A DNA stretch of 8,838 nt from JBBKWH01 sp037968855 (GCA_037968855.1 JBBKWH010000089.1:1-8838); one strand, 5' to 3'. Shown: positions 1-5,743, counted from the first letter of the stretch. Made by a program: numbers and translations. The notes: generated by a model not told the origin, from the letters alone.

Positions 1-2
1 AA

Positions 3-98
3 TTAAATGCTAGTAGCATGGCATTGATTGTGTCTGAAGTAGAAGAATCTAGAAGTGATCAGTATTTAGACACTAATTGGAAGGCTCTATTATATTAA
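3..98 (+). CDS. C-terminal end of an unknown protein (cut by window edge)
   Basis: An open frame enters from the left edge and ends at TAA (96-98). It encodes 31 residues that include EVEESRSDQYLDTNWKALLY. The fragment is acidic and polar and shows no motif that I recognise. It lies in AT-rich DNA just upstream of an IS remnant and a broken proline-rich gene, so it may itself be the end of a complete or truncated accessory gene. No function can be assigned. Confidence 0.35.
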   Translation, partial: LNASSMALIVSEVEESRSDQYLDTNWKALLY

Positions 99-145
99 CT
101 GGAGGTCTCAAGATTGAAGTGCAATAGCGGCTTTTAGTCTAATGA

Positions 146-334
146 CTTTTTCAAACCCTTGAGATTCGAGCAATTGAAGTGACTGAGAATACGATTGGTG
201 ATGCACCGATGTTGCCTGAGTTCTTCAATTCTAAATCGCTATATCCAACTGGAAATGCCCTGCACCCTGCGCGTCTCTTAAACATTTGGGGTCAGGGGCT
301 TGGCTAACTTTGGGCTGGGTTGTGCAACAAAGCC
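146..334 (+). mobile_element. Remnant of an IS5-family insertion sequence (transposase fragment plus one IS end)
   Basis: The frame 146-307 encodes LEIRAIEVTENTIGDAPMLP, which resembles the stretch between the first and second catalytic Asp of IS5-family DDE transposases (typically 'EIRAIEVT...GDAPMLPELL'). Only about 30 more residues follow before TAA (305-307), whereas a complete enzyme continues for well over 100. The catalytic core is therefore deleted and the last residues do not resemble the family. Bases 317-334 read, on the opposite strand, GGCTTTGTTGCACAACCC, a sequence typical of IS5-group termini, so 334 is probably the right boundary. No matching left end is seen upstream. This is a dead, internally deleted element. 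The family is assigned from memory of the motif and is moderately sure. Confidence 0.5.
317..334 (-). repeat. Probable terminal inverted repeat of the IS remnant
   Basis: On the minus strand the end reads GGCTTTGTTGCACAACCC, starting at 334. It lies 10 bases past the stop of the transposase-like frame, which is the usual close spacing between transposase stop and IS end. The partner repeat is not present in the window, so a target-site duplication cannot be tested. Confidence 0.45.
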
Positions 335-364
335 GTCTTTATGCACAAAAAAATGAGTGTGGTG

Positions 365-395
365 TTCTTGATTACTATAAAAAAATAATCAAGAA
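365..395. repeat. Inverted repeat, 10-bp arms
   Basis: TTCTTGATTA (365-374) and TAATCAAGAA (386-395) are perfectly complementary and are separated by an 11-base A-rich loop containing A7. No T run follows on the plus strand, so it is a poor terminator. It lies inside the decayed gene fragment just right of the IS end. Confidence 0.4.
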
Positions 396-521
396 TGCTC
401 GGAAAATATTGGCAGAATTATTATACTTATTGTATGCTATTTTAATGATAGAAGACCATCTAATCCACCTCCAAAGCCTCCAGCACCCACATTGCATAGA
501 CCCTCTGACCCGAAAAAGTAG
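381..521 (+). pseudogene. Remnant of a small membrane protein with a proline-rich C-terminal tail
   Basis: The frame after the TAA at 378-380 has no ATG and runs to TAG (519-521). It encodes a short hydrophobic stretch (IGRIIILIVCYF) followed by a proline-rich tail, SNPPPKPPAPTLHRPSDPKK. The hydrophobic-then-proline layout looks like a real coding end and not a chance frame. A second short frame, ATG 341 to TAA 388, encodes MHKKMSVVFLITIKK. It would join this tail if the A7 run at 379-385 were one base shorter, giving a small protein of about 60 residues. The gene is therefore either broken by the IS insertion or frameshifted at A7. Its stop lies 6 bases before the Sel1 start, which suggests former co-translation. 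Function unknown. Confidence 0.4.
409..438 (+). promoter_or_regulatory. Weak candidate promoter for the Sel1-repeat gene
   Basis: TTGGCA (409-414) is followed after 18 bases by TATGCT (433-438), in a very AT-rich stretch about 90 bases upstream of the Sel1 start. In DNA this AT-rich such matches arise easily by chance. Confidence 0.2.
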
Positions 522-527
522 ATTCTT

Positions 528-1084
528 ATGCTAGATAAAAATGATTTTTTTTGGAAAGCATTTGATTTATTGAATAATGGACGTTATGTTCAAGCAAGAG
601 AGCTATTTGAGCATCTTGAAACTGATGATGCCAAAATTCAGCTTGCTTATATGTATCGGTTAGGGTTAGGGGGTGAGCCTAGATTAGAGGCTTCTATTCA
701 GCTATATCGCGACCTTGTTGAAAAAGGTAATGTTATCGTGACCTATGATTTAGCTAGCTTATTACTCAGCTTGAATCGATCAGAGGAGGCATTGTTTTTT
801 TTACTCTCGCGTCAGAGCAAGGTAATAGTTCTGCAACTTACTGGGCAGCGCAAATATGTGATGGTTATAAAGGTGCCAATCCAGACTCCAGCCTATATAT
901 GCACTACCTTAACAAGGCCGCAAAACAAGGTCATTTATTTGCACAACGAGATATTCTTAAAAAAAAGTATTTGCAATCCGGATCTTTTATAGAAAGGCTA
1001 AAGTGTAAGTTTTTAATGATTTTAATAAAGTGGAAAAGTTTAAAAATTATTTTCAAGAATTCCAATCATAAGAATGTAAGTTGA
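528..1084 (+). pseudogene. Sel1-like (TPR-type) repeat protein, split by a frameshift at a T8 run
   Basis: ATG 528 opens a frame carrying Sel1/TPR-type helical repeats (ARELFEHL, AKIQLAYMYRLGLGG, ASIQLYRDLVEKGN, TYDLASLLLSLNRSEEALFF). At the T8 run (795-802) the family pattern stops in this frame and resumes in the -1 frame (TLASEQGNSSATYWAAQICD, then MHYLNKAAKQGHLFAQRDI) and runs to TGA at 1082-1084. Read without a shift the product is 154 residues with a meaningless tail (stop at 992). Joined, it is about 185 residues with three to four repeats and a basic, hydrophobic C-terminus. Sel1 proteins act as protein-binding scaffolds. In accessory islets they often accompany secretion effectors, but no partner is visible here. 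There is no signal peptide and the Shine-Dalgarno site is poor. The break may be decay, phase variation, slippage or a sequencing error. Confidence 0.7.
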
Positions 1085-1207
1085 AATACGTTATTATTAC
1101 GCCAAATTCTTGAAAAACAACTCGTTGCTATAACTCTCTACATCCAAAACCGATCGCTTGAGGACAACCTGTACGAATCTTAGCAAATGTTATGTCGTAC
1201 AGATGTA

Positions 1208-1226
1208 AGATGTCGGACATCTCTTT
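1208..1226 (+). terminator. Weak possible terminator after the Sel1 gene
   Basis: AGATGT (1208-1213), loop CGG and ACATCT (1217-1222) form a 6-bp hairpin followed by CTTTT. It lies about 125 bases past the Sel1 stop. The stem is short and half A/T, so it is weak at best. Confidence 0.25.
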
Positions 1227-1300
1227 TGGATGGTAAAGCCCGTATGTCTTTTGTCATCGTGAGGTCGATGGTATCGCTCAAGTCACTCCCGCATCCATGT

Positions 1301-1329
1301 CAAAACCAAGTCACTGCCAACAATGACTT
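1301..1329 (-). terminator. Probable terminator of the monooxygenase operon
   Basis: Read on the minus strand, AAGTCATTG (1329-1321), loop TTGG and CAGTGACTT (1316-1308) form a 9-bp stem with one G-T pair. GGTTTTG follows. It lies about 75 bases downstream of the monooxygenase stop. The T run is short, so efficiency is uncertain. Confidence 0.4.
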
Positions 1330-1401
1330 AAAGCCAAAAGGACAGCACTCACGCACCGTCCCCTTGTCGACACAACCACGCTCACGATTCAACGACGTAC
1401 G

Positions 1402-2907
1402 TTACACCGCTACCGCTTGCTTTTTTTCGCGCCGTACATCACTGCTATAATTGACCTCGTAGTCCTGCAAATTCAAACGGCTCAGACGCTGTTTAAGCAC
1501 TTTAAGTGACCACGGCCATGCGGCAAAGTTGCGACCGTTGGCATCCAAATAATAGCTTTGGCAGCCGCCACTATTAAACACAGTGGTTTGTAGATGCTTT
1601 TGCACACGCTGGTTGTGTTGGTGCAGGACGGTTGGCTTTATGGTGAGTTTACTGATGCCTTTAGCCTTCATCTGTAGCAAGCCATCGACAATGTAGTCGA
1701 GCTGCGCTTCAACCAAACCAATAAACGAGTCATAGACCAACACGTTTGGCCCCAGCATCAAAAAGGCATTCGGCACCTGTTGCAGGCTAGTGCCAAGGTA
1801 GGCTTCTGGTGAGGTGTCTTTCCATAGTTCAGACAAGCGCTGGCCATTGGCATTGACAATCCGCTTACCAATCGGCGGATGTGACACTTCAAAGCCCGTT
1901 CCCCAAATAATCACATCCACTTCATGCTGCTCACCATTGGCGGCGATCACGGTATTGCCCTCAACTTTGACCAAGCCATGTGGGATCAGTGTAGTGTTGG
2001 CCGCTTGCAAGGCCGGATAGTAGTTATTGGCAAACAAAATCCGCTTACAGCCAACCAAAAAATTCGGTGTGACCTGTTGGCGCAAGACGGGATCATGCAC
2101 TTGCAGCCTGAGCAGTTGCTTGGCCAAGGCATTAAAAGGCTTGAGCGCATGAGGATGGCGTAAACCAAAGTTAATCACATTTAGTGATGTCGCCACCGTT
2201 TTACGCCAATTGGCTTGAATGGATGGATATTTGGCCACGATGCCTTTGCTCCAATCGCCTAGATCGGTATCCGGCTTGGGCAAGACCCACGGTGCAGTCC
2301 GTTGAAAGACATACAACTGTTTGGCCAAGGGCTGAATCTGTGGCACAAACTGAATGGCCGATGCCCCTGTACCAATCACCGCAATCCGTTTGCCGGTCAG
2401 ATCATAATCATGGTTCCACTTGGCCGAGTGGAACATCTCACCGGTAAAGGTCTCCAGACCAGCCAGACGTGGCACTTGTGGTTCGGTGATTGGGCCAGTC
2501 GCACAGATCAAGGTTTTGGACAGATACTGACCTTGGTTGGTATCGAGCACCCATAGATGACGGCTGTCGTCCCATTGCGCGTTTTCAAGCGCGGTATCAA
2601 ACTGAATCATTGGTTTGATATTGAAGGTTTCGCTGACTTCTTCGAGATAACTTAAAATCTCTGGCTGCTTGGCAAACAGATGGCTCCATTTGGCACTCGG
2701 CGCAAAGGAATACGAATACAGTGCAGACGGCACATCACAGCCACAATTAGGATAAGTATTTTCGCGCCACGTTCCGCCAATGCGATTGGCTTTTTCGATG
2801 ATTTTAAAGTTGTCATAGCCAACTTTTTGCAAGCGAATGGCCGCAGCAATGCCAGAAATTCCAGCACCAACAATAAAGCTGTCGTAGATATGCGTCTGTT
2901 TAGTCAT
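1402..2907 (-). CDS. Flavin-dependent monooxygenase, Baeyer-Villiger/FMO type
   Basis: The product is a 501-residue class B flavoprotein monooxygenase expected to use FAD, NADPH and O2 to oxygenate a carbonyl or hydrophobic substrate in the cytoplasm. Visible motifs in order: FAD Rossmann GAGISG (14-19), GGTW with YPNCGCDVPS (44-61, matching the long BVMO signature ending at D58), FTGEMFHSAKWN (154-165, the FxGxxxHxxxW fingerprint), the second Rossmann GTGASA (179-184), FQRTAPWVLP (201-210) and WGTGFE (335-340). Length is normal for the short BVMO/FMO group. I chose ATG 2907. An in-frame TTG at 2919 would add four residues, but it lies within the likely GGGG ribosome site. This is the last gene of the operon, 38 bases after the SDR gene. 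The pairing of a flavin monooxygenase with an SDR recalls the mycobacterial mymA operon, but the substrate cannot be inferred. It is not close to AlmA by N-terminal sequence. Confidence 0.9.
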   Translation of the reverse strand: MTKQTHIYDSFIVGAGISGIAAAIRLQKVGYDNFKIIEKANRIGGTWRENTYPNCGCDVPSALYSYSFAPSAKWSHLFAKQPEILSYLEEVSETFNIKPMIQFDTALENAQWDDSRHLWVLDTNQGQYLSKTLICATGPITEPQVPRLAGLETFTGEMFHSAKWNHDYDLTGKRIAVIGTGASAIQFVPQIQPLAKQLYVFQRTAPWVLPKPDTDLGDWSKGIVAKYPSIQANWRKTVATSLNVINFGLRHPHALKPFNALAKQLLRLQVHDPVLRQQVTPNFLVGCKRILFANNYYPALQAANTTLIPHGLVKVEGNTVIAANGEQHEVDVIIWGTGFEVSHPPIGKRIVNANGQRLSELWKDTSPEAYLGTSLQQVPNAFLMLGPNVLVYDSFIGLVEAQLDYIVDGLLQMKAKGISKLTIKPTVLHQHNQRVQKHLQTTVFNSGGCQSYYLDANGRNFAAWPWSLKVLKQRLSRLNLQDYEVNYSSDVRREKKQAVAV

Positions 2908-2945
2908 GTGAAACCCCAAGGTCTAGAAGTGGCTGCGCAATGCGC

Positions 2946-3776
2946 TTACTTGATAAAGGTGTACGACAAGCCCAAAAACTTGGCATACAAGGTCGGTGAG
3001 ACGCGCTTCATCAGCCAGAATAATTTGGCGTCCAGTTGCGGAATGGTGTACAGCTTGCCTTGGTCCAATCGGTTCAAGGTGAGCTGCGCCACCGCATCGC
3101 TGGAGGTCATGGCAAAGTTCATCAGGGCATGATCTGCCAGCCCAGAATAGCGGCTTGGAATGCGGCCATTTTTGATGATGTTGGTTGGTACCAAGGTTGG
3201 ACACAGGACATTGACCTTGATCTTGGACTTTTTAAGCTCGGCGGATAGCGTCTCAGACAACGCCAATACACCCGATTTGGTGACATTATACGCGGTCATC
3301 TCTGGTGCAGCGGTATAGGCAGCGGCTGAGGCCACATTAATGATCGCGCCATAGCCCAACTGTTTAAACTTGGGCACAAAGTAATGACAGCCATGAATCA
3401 CGCCCCACAGATTGACGTGGGTCACCCACTGCCAATCCTCCAGCGACAACTCATCAAACTTACCGCCCAAACCCACACCCGCGTTATTGATCACCAACGT
3501 GACCGGATGCTGCATCAACTGTTCGGCAGTCTCGGCCAGTTGTTTGACCTGCTCGGCAATGCCCACATCACACGCCACTGCAAAGCCAGTCGCGCCTTGC
3601 TGGCGTAATAAACTGACCGTTTCTTCAGCCGCATCAAGGTTGATATCGGCACACACCACAGTTCCACCGCGTTTACCAAGCGCTAGTGCAAAACTACGGC
3701 CAATCCCACTGCCCGCACCCGTCACCACGGCATACGCCCGTTGGCTGGGGACAATGGCTTTAGTGAATAAACCCAT
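2946..3776 (-). CDS. Classical short-chain dehydrogenase/reductase (SDR)
   Basis: The product is a 276-residue NAD(P)-dependent oxidoreductase with all classical SDR features: cofactor motif TGAGSGIG (19-26), Asp43 at the end of the second strand (suggesting NAD preference), NNAG (96-99), and the catalytic tetrad N121, S149, Y162 and K166 (YxxxK). After the Rossmann core a C-terminal extension of about 50 residues ends hydrophobic and basic (LFWLMKRVSPTLYAKFLGLS), which may touch the membrane or a lipid substrate. The start ATG 3776 has GAGAG six bases upstream. It lies between the PF10118 gene (84-base gap with a hairpin) and the monooxygenase (38-base gap). It probably oxidises an alcohol or reduces a carbonyl that the monooxygenase makes or uses. 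The substrate is unknown. Confidence 0.9.
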   Translation of the reverse strand: MGLFTKAIVPSQRAYAVVTGAGSGIGRSFALALGKRGGTVVCADINLDAAEETVSLLRQQGATGFAVACDVGIAEQVKQLAETAEQLMQHPVTLVINNAGVGLGGKFDELSLEDWQWVTHVNLWGVIHGCHYFVPKFKQLGYGAIINVASAAAYTAAPEMTAYNVTKSGVLALSETLSAELKKSKIKVNVLCPTLVPTNIIKNGRIPSRYSGLADHALMNFAMTSSDAVAQLTLNRLDQGKLYTIPQLDAKLFWLMKRVSPTLYAKFLGLSYTFIK

Positions 3777-3790
3777 GCTGTTCTCTCATC

Positions 3791-3834
3791 AAAAAAGGTT
3801 GGCTGGTATCAACGAGCGTTTCACAGATACCAGC
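3791..3834 (-). terminator. Intra-operon hairpin with T6 (attenuator or partial terminator)
   Basis: On the minus strand GCTGGTATC (3834-3826) and GATACCAGC (3810-3802) form a perfect 9-bp stem around a 15-base loop. CAACC and then TTTTTT (3796-3791) follow. It sits between the PF10118 stop and the SDR start. The T run begins five bases after the stem, so termination may be partial, which would lower expression of the two downstream genes. An RNA-processing or stability role is also possible. Confidence 0.45.
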
Positions 3835-3860
3835 AGGCGGTGATGCTTTGCTCATGCCTC

Positions 3861-4814
3861 TTAGGCAGCGCTACGAACCGGCGGGGTAAACTCTTTGACA
3901 AAATATGGCGTCAATACGCCGGTTTCTGGATGTAAAAGCTTTTCTTTGTAATAGGCCAAATACGCCGTCGTGTCGTGATCATTGGGATGAAAATCGGGCC
4001 GGAAATAATCCAAAATATGCCCCATCGAACTACCAAACACGCCGTTTTTTGGGCCAAACAACAAGCTGGCGCTGGTCTTGGCTTCTTTCCAAAAGCTTAG
4101 GCTGACAATATTGCGTGGGTTTTGAATAAACGGCAGCAGCAACGCACCGAGCGACACCCCACCAAAAATGGTCAAAAACGCCACACCAAAGCCAAAAATT
4201 CGCAAGGCATAATTGCCCGACAGCACTTGGTACACATCATAGGCAATGTCTTTATGCTCAGACTCTTCAAGCATGTGCCACAGCCACAACGCACGCGCTT
4301 TTTCATCATCTGAATAATAAAAATGATCTTCGTGCTTCATCATGTATTCGGCCAGCACCGCAGTAAAATGCTCGATACCGGCCATCATGGACAGCTTTAA
4401 GGGCTGGGGAAATTTTAAAAAACCATACTCAAATACTTTCTCGGCCAAAAATCGATAAAACGTCACCGGATAATTATGCGGCTTCATGACTTCGTTATAT
4501 TCATTGTGCAGCTTTGAATGCAACGCCTCTTGCCCAATCAATGCCGTGATGCGCTGCTTTAATACTGGATCTTGAATAAAGTCACGATGATAACGAGCTG
4601 TTTCAATCACCAACTCTTCACCATAGGTCAAAAAAATCGACAAGGCCATAAAGTAGCCGGTTGCCCACTCTTTTTGCATATAGAATTTTGAATCAAAGGT
4701 TTGAGAATCAAACTTAAAATCAAAATGCCGAATCGGCATACTGCCCTTTTTGGCAAAATCAGAAATCTTGGCGTATTGGCGTAGGCTCAATTTACTCAAT
4801 GTCGTGGCAATCAT
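3861..4814 (-). CDS. PF10118-type 'metal-dependent hydrolase', probable ferritin-like diiron protein
   Basis: The product is 317 residues, matching the PF10118/COG3687 'predicted metal-dependent hydrolase' family, whose reaction is not settled. ATG 4814 is preceded by GAGGG at seven bases. The frame stays open upstream to a TTG at 4946, but that extension has no family character. Conserved-looking residues are E66/E67, E96xxH99 (QEALHSKLH), E148 (GIEHF), and E184xxH187 inside WHMLEESEHKDIAYDVY. The pattern E, ExxH, E, ExxH with spacings of about 29, 52 and 36 residues resembles ferritin-like diiron carboxylate proteins, so an oxygen-activating role is possible. One hydrophobic segment (about 206-230) suggests membrane association. 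It is the first gene of the operon with the SDR and monooxygenase. The family call is firm, but the chemistry is inference. Confidence 0.8.
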   Translation of the reverse strand: MIATTLSKLSLRQYAKISDFAKKGSMPIRHFDFKFDSQTFDSKFYMQKEWATGYFMALSIFLTYGEELVIETARYHRDFIQDPVLKQRITALIGQEALHSKLHNEYNEVMKPHNYPVTFYRFLAEKVFEYGFLKFPQPLKLSMMAGIEHFTAVLAEYMMKHEDHFYYSDDEKARALWLWHMLEESEHKDIAYDVYQVLSGNYALRIFGFGVAFLTIFGGVSLGALLLPFIQNPRNIVSLSFWKEAKTSASLLFGPKNGVFGSSMGHILDYFRPDFHPNDHDTTAYLAYYKEKLLHPETGVLTPYFVKEFTPPVRSAA

Positions 4815-4903
4815 GATCAATCCCTCAAATAAACGCCTTGGCAACTCATCAGCAGTGTTAGGCGTTACGGATGAAGACAGCGCCAGACCTGTACCGCGAT
4901 CAT

Positions 4904-4938
4904 CGTGCTCAATTGAATTCAATGAGCGACGACGTCGT
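4904..4938. promoter_or_regulatory. Long imperfect inverted repeat in the leader of the oxidative operon
   Basis: CGTGCTCaATTGAA (4904-4917) pairs with TTCAATGAGCgACG (4918-4931): 13 matching bases per arm with one unpaired base on each side, and a perfect 12-bp core ATTGAATTCAAT (4912-4923). A second palindrome, ACGACGTCGT (4929-4938), overlaps its end. It lies about 90-120 bases upstream of the PF10118 start codon. It could be a dimeric regulator site or, if transcribed, an RNA hairpin. Confidence 0.45.
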
Positions 4939-4971
4939 GTGGTCAAGGTCGGATGTCAGGTGATGATTCAT

Positions 4972-4999
4972 CCTATAGTGAGCTTTTGTTCGGATTCAA
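4972..4999 (-). promoter_or_regulatory. Candidate promoter for the PF10118-SDR-monooxygenase operon
   Basis: On the minus strand TTGAAT (4999-4994) and TATAGG (4977-4972) are 16 bases apart, each matching 4 of 6 consensus positions. A start near 4966 would give a leader of about 150 bases containing the 4904-4938 inverted repeat. It is the best match seen upstream of the operon, but it is not strong. Confidence 0.3.
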
Positions 5000-5159
5000 C
5001 TCGGGTAAATCTCTCGGCCAGATTGAGCAAAATCAGATTTTTTTGATATTAAAAAATCAATCAAAACAGCTAGATATTTTTTATCAAACATTCAGCACTG
5101 GCATTTTGTACCAACTCACCAGCACCGTGGTTAAAAATGACAACTCAGATATACCGTTT
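5000..5159. other. Intergenic DNA between the oxidative operon and the hipB unit
   Basis: Together with 4815-4999 this makes about 345 bases without a gene. This part is AT-rich (for example TTTTTTGATATTAAAAAATC around 5038-5057). It carries only short frames with no recognisable protein character. No RNA gene or repeat was seen. Confidence 0.4.
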
Positions 5160-5179
5160 AAAAACCGATGTTCGGTTTT
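5160..5179 (-). terminator. Intrinsic terminator of the hipB-hipA remnant unit
   Basis: On the minus strand AAAACCGA (5179-5172), loop ACA and TCGGTTTT (5168-5161) form a perfect 8-bp hairpin, with a T run of five ending at 5160. It lies downstream of the hipA stub, on the strand of the antitoxin gene, and so marks the probable transcript end. The A/T-flanked stem could also work weakly on the plus strand. Confidence 0.6.
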
Positions 5180-5327
5180 GATGCATGAGCGAATTTGCCA
5201 AAAAGATCAGATGGTCTGGTTTGGCTAGAATGTTTTGGCCTATCGCAGCATGTCTGAGTCTGACCAAGCACTCCATCGCTTACTGCAAACTCAGCGATAC
5301 AGCACATGATTGGCTGCTGTCGTTCGA

Positions 5328-5456
5328 TCAAGCATCTGCGCAATGCTCCGTATGGTCGTGGTTGATACGTTCATCTGCGCAGCAATGGAAGACCAATGGA
5401 AGCTCTGGGTTTGTGCGATAGACCTCTAAGCGTGAAACAGATGTCAACGCGTTCAT
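5328..5456 (-). pseudogene. Stub of a hipA-like toxin gene
   Basis: ATG 5456 overlaps the antitoxin stop as ATGA, the usual arrangement for hipB-hipA pairs. The frame encodes 42 residues beginning MNALTSVSRLEVY, reminiscent of the first strand of HipA N-terminal domains. It then loses any family likeness and stops at TGA (5330-5328). Complete HipA kinases are about 400-440 residues, and less than 300 bases remain before the terminator at 5160. Most of the gene, including the whole kinase domain, is therefore missing. The assignment rests mainly on position and overlap, with weak sequence support. It may instead be a chance frame following an orphan antitoxin. Confidence 0.4.
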
Positions 5457-5728
5457 CGTTTGAGCACCTCATCAATACTTATTGGGGCAATAGGCATGGG
5501 GTCACACAACTGATCGATACGCGCCACCTCATCGACACACTGCCACAACAGTAAAAACTGCCTCAGACTAATTTGCCCTGTGGTCTCAAATTTCTTGATG
5601 GTGGATGCAGGCACCAAGCTGCGCTCAGCAAGTGTTTGCCTTGACCAGCGCAAGGCTTTACGACGTATACGAATCGCTTCGGCAAGATGCGTTTGTACGT
5701 CATGAACTGAAAGCAATGAAATTTTCAT
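5453..5728 (-). CDS. HipB-like HTH antitoxin/transcriptional repressor (XRE-type)
   Basis: The product is a 91-residue DNA-binding protein with one helix-turn-helix at about 29-48 (SRQTLAERSLVPASTIKKFE), followed by TGQISLRQFLLLWQCVDEV. This layout is typical of the small regulators encoded before HipA-type toxins. Such antitoxins bind their own operator as dimers and neutralise the kinase. ATG 5728 is preferred. A GTG two codons upstream (5734) is possible, and neither has a clear ribosome site. The gene is transcribed away from sbp. Two 14-base operator-like sites flank or overlap its promoter, which suggests autorepression. Its toxin partner appears reduced to a stub, so it is probably now an orphan regulator. 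HTH identity is firm and the HipB relation likely. Confidence 0.75.
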   Translation of the reverse strand: MKISLLSVHDVQTHLAEAIRIRRKALRWSRQTLAERSLVPASTIKKFETTGQISLRQFLLLWQCVDEVARIDQLCDPMPIAPISIDEVLKR

Positions 5729-5729
5729 G

Positions 5730-5743
5730 GACACTATTGTATC
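5730..5743 (-). promoter_or_regulatory. Operator-like site 1 (overlaps the hipB -10 region)
   Basis: On the minus strand this reads GATACAATAGTGTC, an imperfect palindrome that contains the -10 hexamer and ends one base before the ATG. It matches site 2 at 11 of 14 positions. It is a likely autorepression site for the HTH protein by position. Confidence 0.45.

Larger units (their letters stand above)
1085..1401. other. Intergenic stretch between the AT-rich islet and the oxidative operon
   Basis: I see no convincing gene. The frames here lack family-like sequence. The stretch holds a short hairpin (1208-1222), a terminator-like hairpin for the operon arriving from the right (1308-1329), a direct repeat of CAAGTCACT (1279-1287 and 1307-1315) and the palindrome ACGTACGT (1395-1402). 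Base composition rises here from strongly AT-rich to the more balanced level of the rest of the window. Confidence 0.5.

Noticed and set aside
1187..1222. Possible XerC/XerD (dif-like) site near AAATGTTATGTCGTACAG
   Set aside because: It does not align with the known Acinetobacter dif/pdif core arms beyond a few bases.
1187..1450. Plus-strand frame of 87 residues
   Set aside because: It overlaps the monooxygenase 3' end and the terminator hairpin, and reads like a random translation.
4815..4946. N-terminal extension of the PF10118 protein from a TTG at 4946
   Set aside because: The frame is open but begins at TTG, is rich in R/S/T with no family likeness, and ATG 4814 has a good GAGGG site at seven bases.
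4953..5228. Plus-strand frame of 91 residues in the gap left of hipB
   Set aside because: No recognisable motif. It crosses the candidate promoter of the minus-strand operon and the 5160-5179 terminator, and has no ribosome site.
5158..5343. 61-residue minus-strand frame as a separate small gene
   Set aside because: It starts with TTG, runs through the terminator hairpin and has a cysteine-rich, low-sense composition.
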